From assembly GCA_009845425.1 (NCBI GenBank), contig VXZQ01000003.1:62001-126000 (forward strand): DNA of 64,000 nucleotides, given 5' to 3'. The DNA is from Holophagales bacterium. GTDB lineage: Bacteria; Acidobacteriota; Thermoanaerobaculia; Multivoradales; Multivoraceae. Both the position numbers and the translations under genes were made by a program. The notes beneath the pieces are model-generated. The model saw nothing but the letters and a program-made list of their open reading frames with translations, searched no databases and was not told the DNA's origin. Below are positions 60,603-64,000 of this stretch, piece by piece. Within the stretch, counting starts at the first letter, position 1. Each line of letters begins with the position of its first letter.

Positions 60603-61045
60603 CAGCGGCCGGACCCGCCGACCGGCCCAGCCGCTGCCAGTCGGCCGTTCAGATACTCGACGATCGAAGCCGTGCTGGAACCCGGCGGAAAAACCTCGTC
60701 CACGCCGGCGGCCTTGAGGCCCGCGACATCCGCGTCGGGAACGATCCCCCCGGCGAACACCAGCACGTCCTCGGCACCGGCGATTCGAAGACCCTCCACG
60801 ACGTCCGGCAGCAGGGTGTTGTGTGCGCCGGAAAGGATCGACAGACCGACGGCCCGCACGTCTTCCTGCACGGCCGCAGCCACGATCTGCTCCGGGGTCT
60901 TGCGCAGGCCGGTGTAGATCACCTCGAATCCCGCGTCGCGCAGCGCCCGCGCCACCACCTTGGCGCCACGGTCGTGGCCGTCCAGTCCGGGCTTGGCGAC
61001 CAGAATCCGGTGCGGAGCCGAGGCCCCGGGGCGCTCGGAGATCAA
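60602..61045 (-). CDS. Stand-alone cobalamin-binding domain protein (mutase C-terminal type)
   Basis: A 147-residue protein that is essentially the B12-binding Rossmann domain of methylmalonyl-CoA mutase. It carries the base-off motif [13 protein letters not shown] with the cobalt-ligating His (DGHD), then [12 protein letters not shown] and [27 protein letters not shown]. It has no catalytic barrel, so it must join a separate large subunit, not present here, or act as a B12 sensor. Start TTG 61045 overlaps the response-regulator stop (TTGA). Its position between a regulator and valS is unexplained. Confidence 0.9.
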   Translation of the reverse strand: MISERPGASAPHRILVAKPGLDGHDRGAKVVARALRDAGFEVIYTGLRKTPEQIVAAAVQEDVRAVGLSILSGAHNTLLPDVVEGLRIAGAEDVLVFAGGIVPDADVAGLKAAGVDEVFPPGSSTASIVEYLNGRLAAAGPVGGSGR

Positions 61046-62409
61046 GGCACTCCCTCCCGGCGGAGCCCGTACTGCTCCATCTTCTTGTACAGGTTGCTCC
61101 TGGGCGTCCCGATGGCCTTCGCGGTGCGGGTCACGTTCCAGCCGTGCTCCTCGAGCTTCTTCGACAGGTACATGCGTTCCGAACTCTCCCTGAATTCACG
61201 CAGGGTGGGAAGCGCGAGAATAGCCTCGGAGAGGTCGCCGCGCACTGAACCCGCCAGTCTCAGGATGGCCGCCCGATCGATCTCCTCGCCCGGGCTCAGG
61301 ATCAGTACGCGCTCGAGCAGGTTCTTCAGTTCCCGGACGTTGCCGCGCCACGGCATCGCCTTCAACTGGCGAATCGCGCCTGCGGTCAGGCTCTTCTGGC
61401 GGTAGTTGTTCTCGCTGGCAAAGCGCTCGATGAAGTGCTCGACCAGCAGCGGGAGATCCTCAAGGCGCTCGCGCAGCGGCGGCGCGTGCACCGGCACGAC
61501 GTTCAGGCGGTAGAAGAGATCCTCACGGAAGCGTCCGGCCTCGATCTCCTCCGGAAGATCGCGATGGGTCGCGGCAACAACCCGGACATCGACCGTCGTC
61601 GCCATCCTGGCTCCGACCGGTTCGATCTCGCCGCTCTGGAGAGCGCGCAGGACCTTGGCCTGCGTGCGCGCCGACATGTCCCCGACTTCGTCCAGGAAGA
61701 TCGTGCCGCCGTCGGCGGCCGTGAACTTCCCGACCTGACGGCGCACGGCGCCGGTAAAGGCGCCCCTCTCATGACCGAACAGTTCGGACTCGATCAATTC
61801 GTCCGGGATCGCGGCGCAGTTGACCTGGACCAGGGGCATATCCCTGCGCTGACTGCCGGCGTGAATGGCGCGCGCGACGAGTTCCTTGCCGACTCCGCTC
61901 TCGCCGGTGATCAGCACGGTGGCCGGAGTCGGGGCGGCGCGTTCGATCGTGGCCCGGAGTTCCTGCATCGCCGGGGACTCGCCAACCAGCTCGTAAGGAG
62001 TCCGCCTGAGTTCCCGGTTCTCGTCCCGGAGCCGTTGCCGTTCGACGGCGTTGCGAAGAGCCAGGAGCACCCGGTCGCGCTCCAGCGGCTTTTCCAGGAA
62101 ATCGTACGCGCCCAGCCGTGTCGCCTCGACCGCCGCGGCGATGTCGCCGTGACCGCTGATCATGACGACCGGCATCTCGTGGCCCTGCTCCCGCAAGCCG
62201 GACAGTGTCGCCAGACCGTCCATCTCGGGCATCTTGATGTCGAGCAGGACGGCGGCCGGGGGCCGCGTCATCACCCGCCTCAGTGCTTCCCGGCCGTTCG
62301 GCGCCTCGTCGACGCGGTAGCGCTCGAACTCCAGGATCATCCGGAGCGACGCCCGGATCGACTCCTCGTCGTCGACCACGAGCACTCGCGGACCTGTGGG
62401 CCGCGTCAA
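61042..62409 (-). CDS. Sigma-54-dependent two-component response regulator (NtrC family)
   Basis: A 455-residue transcription activator. The receiver (about 8-120) has the phosphorylatable D57 ([11 protein letters not shown]). The AAA+ domain has Walker A (GESGVGKEL), the sigma-54 contact loop GAFTGA, and Walker B ([11 protein letters not shown]). A Fis-type helix-turn-helix ends the chain ([20 protein letters not shown]). No partner kinase is encoded nearby. Start TTG 62409. It lies 22 nt after degP, so it may control the stress-protease operon or a distant set; no -24/-12 promoter was found within the window. Confidence 0.94.
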   Translation of the reverse strand: MTRPTGPRVLVVDDEESIRASLRMILEFERYRVDEAPNGREALRRVMTRPPAAVLLDIKMPEMDGLATLSGLREQGHEMPVVMISGHGDIAAAVEATRLGAYDFLEKPLERDRVLLALRNAVERQRLRDENRELRRTPYELVGESPAMQELRATIERAAPTPATVLITGESGVGKELVARAIHAGSQRRDMPLVQVNCAAIPDELIESELFGHERGAFTGAVRRQVGKFTAADGGTIFLDEVGDMSARTQAKVLRALQSGEIEPVGARMATTVDVRVVAATHRDLPEEIEAGRFREDLFYRLNVVPVHAPPLRERLEDLPLLVEHFIERFASENNYRQKSLTAGAIRQLKAMPWRGNVRELKNLLERVLILSPGEEIDRAAILRLAGSVRGDLSEAILALPTLREFRESSERMYLSKKLEEHGWNVTRTAKAIGTPRSNLYKKMEQYGLRREGVP

Positions 62410-62431
62410 GGGGAGGATCTCCGCGGAGGCG

Positions 62432-63943
62432 TCAGGGTACTTCGATTACAGCGAAGAGCCGCTGGCCACCCGGGGCGAGTGCTTCGACGCGCACCAGATC
62501 ACCGGACTCGAGATCGACCGTTGCGTTGCCCAGGTCGCCCAGGTTCTCGATCCCGGCACCGTTCAGTCCGACGATCACCAAACCTGCCTGGAAGCCCTTC
62601 TCCGCGAACACGCTGCGAGCGGAGACGCCGGATACGAAAACACCGCGCTGGCGGCGGTCCAACTGGGCCCGCTCGCGCAAGGTCGAGGTCAGCGGCCGGA
62701 GCTCCAGACCGAGCCAGTCCATGCTCTCTTCCCGAGGCGGCGCGGCCGGCGTCGGTTCCTCCTGCTCAGCGACGAGAGACGGTCGCTCCTCGAGCTTGAC
62801 ATCGAGTCCGATGCGCTCGGAGTCGCGCAGGACATGTAGTTGAACCTCGCGGCCCGGCGGCAGCGCGGCCACGTAGTCGATCAGATCGCGCGTTCCCTCC
62901 ACCTCGTGCTGGTCCACACCGAGGATGACGTCGCCGGCCTCGACCTGCGCCTTCCCTGCCGGAGTCTCAGGCTGAACGTCCGTGACGAACGCGCCATTCG
63001 GCCCCTCCAGCCCGTAGTAGCGGGCCTCGATGTGTTCCAGATCACGAATCTGAACACCCAGATAGCCGCGCCGGACACGGCCCTCGTCGCGCAATTGGGG
63101 AAGCACACCCTCAAGAACGTCGACCGGCACCGCGAAACCGATGTTCTCGGCGAACGCCTTGCCGGTCGCGATCCCCACGACCTCTCCGGCCGTGTTGACC
63201 AAGGGCCCGCCGGAGTTGCCCAGGTTGATCGCGGCGTCGGTCTGGATGTAGTTCGCGAAATCGGCGCGGTTGTTCTCGATCGGGATCGACCGGCCCTTGG
63301 CGCTGACCACGCCGACCGTCACCGACGCTTCGAAGCTCAGGGGATTGCCGACCGCCATGACCCAGTCGCCTACGCGGAGCGCGTCCGAATCGCCGAGCGG
63401 CAGGTGCGGGAGCTCATCCCCGGCGTCGATCTTGAGCAACGCCAGATCCGTCTCCCGGTCGCGGCCCTTCAACTCGGCAGGATACTCGCGGCCATCCATG
63501 CCGACGCGGATCGTCTCCGCGCGCTCCACCACGTGGTTGTTGGTGACGATCCAGCCGTCGGAGGAGATCAGGAAGCCACTACCCGCGCCGGGGAAGCGCT
63601 GCTCTTCCTGCTCCGGGTCCGGCTGTCCCGGAATGCGTCGGAAGAAGTCCTGGAAGCGCCGTACCTCCGGCGCCTCCTCGATCCGCACGACCTCGACCGT
63701 CACGACGGCCGGAAGGACCGCCTCCGCCAGGTCGGCGAAGCTGTCGATGGCGGTCCTCGCGTGCCGCTCCACCCGTCGCGCCTGCTCGTCCCGCGAGTCC
63801 TTCTCCGCTGCCAGCGCAGGCCGTGAGGTCTCCTCGGCCCGCGTCGGTTCGGTGAGGTTCAGCCCGCCGGCGATGATCATGCCGAACACCAGGGCCCCGA
63901 CGACCATCAGGACGGTAAAGAGGATCTGCTTCTTCGTGTTCAT
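62432..63943 (-). CDS. degP: DegP/HtrA family periplasmic serine protease
   Basis: A 503-residue Do-type protease and chaperone. N-terminal hydrophobic segment (about 6-28) is an uncleaved signal or anchor. The trypsin-like domain has the triad H137, D166 and S244 (GNSGGP). PDZ1 begins about 285 with GYLGVQIRDLE, and PDZ2 about 410 with the DWLGLELRPL and GLVIVGLNGAGI segments. First gene of the minus-strand run to birA. ATG 63943 is preferred over the GTG at 63997, which would add a non-hydrophobic start. The remaining 57 nt to the window end contain no other gene signal. Confidence 0.94.
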   Translation of the reverse strand: MNTKKQILFTVLMVVGALVFGMIIAGGLNLTEPTRAEETSRPALAAEKDSRDEQARRVERHARTAIDSFADLAEAVLPAVVTVEVVRIEEAPEVRRFQDFFRRIPGQPDPEQEEQRFPGAGSGFLISSDGWIVTNNHVVERAETIRVGMDGREYPAELKGRDRETDLALLKIDAGDELPHLPLGDSDALRVGDWVMAVGNPLSFEASVTVGVVSAKGRSIPIENNRADFANYIQTDAAINLGNSGGPLVNTAGEVVGIATGKAFAENIGFAVPVDVLEGVLPQLRDEGRVRRGYLGVQIRDLEHIEARYYGLEGPNGAFVTDVQPETPAGKAQVEAGDVILGVDQHEVEGTRDLIDYVAALPPGREVQLHVLRDSERIGLDVKLEERPSLVAEQEEPTPAAPPREESMDWLGLELRPLTSTLRERAQLDRRQRGVFVSGVSARSVFAEKGFQAGLVIVGLNGAGIENLGDLGNATVDLESGDLVRVEALAPGGQRLFAVIEVP

Positions 63944-64000
63944 CGTTCGCAAGTTCCAGTTCAAGTAGGGGAAGCAGGCGCCGCGGCGAGGCGGCACCTG

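Noticed and set aside
1..64000. CRISPR array, prophage, integrase, transposase or toxin-antitoxin pair
   Set aside because: No regularly spaced direct repeats and no product with such motifs were found on either strand.

Overview
The window is about 64 kb of very GC-rich, densely coded bacterial DNA with roughly 58 protein genes, no rRNA, no recognisable tRNA and no CRISPR. TRAP transporters, a periplasmic HtrA protease, lipoprotein signals and a complete Na+-translocating NADH:quinone reductase (Na+-NQR) point to a diderm, probably marine or salt-exposed bacterium. It also has a full coenzyme F420 pathway. No marker here fixes the phylum; an uncultured Acidobacteriota-like lineage is only a guess.

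Layout. 1-4.7 kb: mutS (running off the left edge) diverges from a run of tsaB, a YdcH-like gene, psd, pssA and trxB. 4.7-11.7 kb: an uptake-and-catabolism island. A Tat-exported TRAP binding protein and its two permease subunits enclose a DmdA-like GcvT-family methyltransferase and a dimethylglycine/sarcosine dehydrogenase-type flavoprotein. 11.7-15.9 kb: MATE exporter, SDR, a small split-barrel flavin/F420-type oxidoreductase, and a cluster of a DUF2085 protein with two paralogous membrane proteins of unknown role. 15.9-23.3 kb: asnS-rnc, meeting a five-gene minus-strand run of LLM oxidoreductase, ridA, mgtE, recO and mutL. 23.4-34 kb: CoA-transferase, GST and TerC genes, then npdG, cofE, cofD, cofC, the fused fbiC and a methyltransferase, closed by a second LLM oxidoreductase. 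These can make, reduce and use F420. 34-45 kb: a membrane-anchored unknown, a PaaK-like ligase, a TAXI-type TRAP transporter, a beta-propeller protein, an M16 peptidase, a CinA-like protein and a crotonase-fold protein. 45.3-53.6 kb: nfuA, nqrABCDEF, apbE and nqrM. These give the pump plus its flavin- and iron-insertion factors. 53.6-64 kb: a 2-phosphoglycerate kinase/phosphoglycerate mutase fusion, an RNA methyltransferase, then a minus-strand run of degP, a sigma-54 response regulator, a B12-binding protein, valS, birA and an unknown gene.

Two genome-style features recur. Many genes have a TANNNT box only 6-14 nt before the start codon and no Shine-Dalgarno sequence, suggesting leaderless mRNAs. 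Adjacent genes overlap by NTGA, including two probable CTG starts. The most unusual items are the kinase/mutase fusion, the leaderless-promoter pattern, and a 34-bp inverted repeat element between nqrF and apbE with a degenerate partial relative after apbE.
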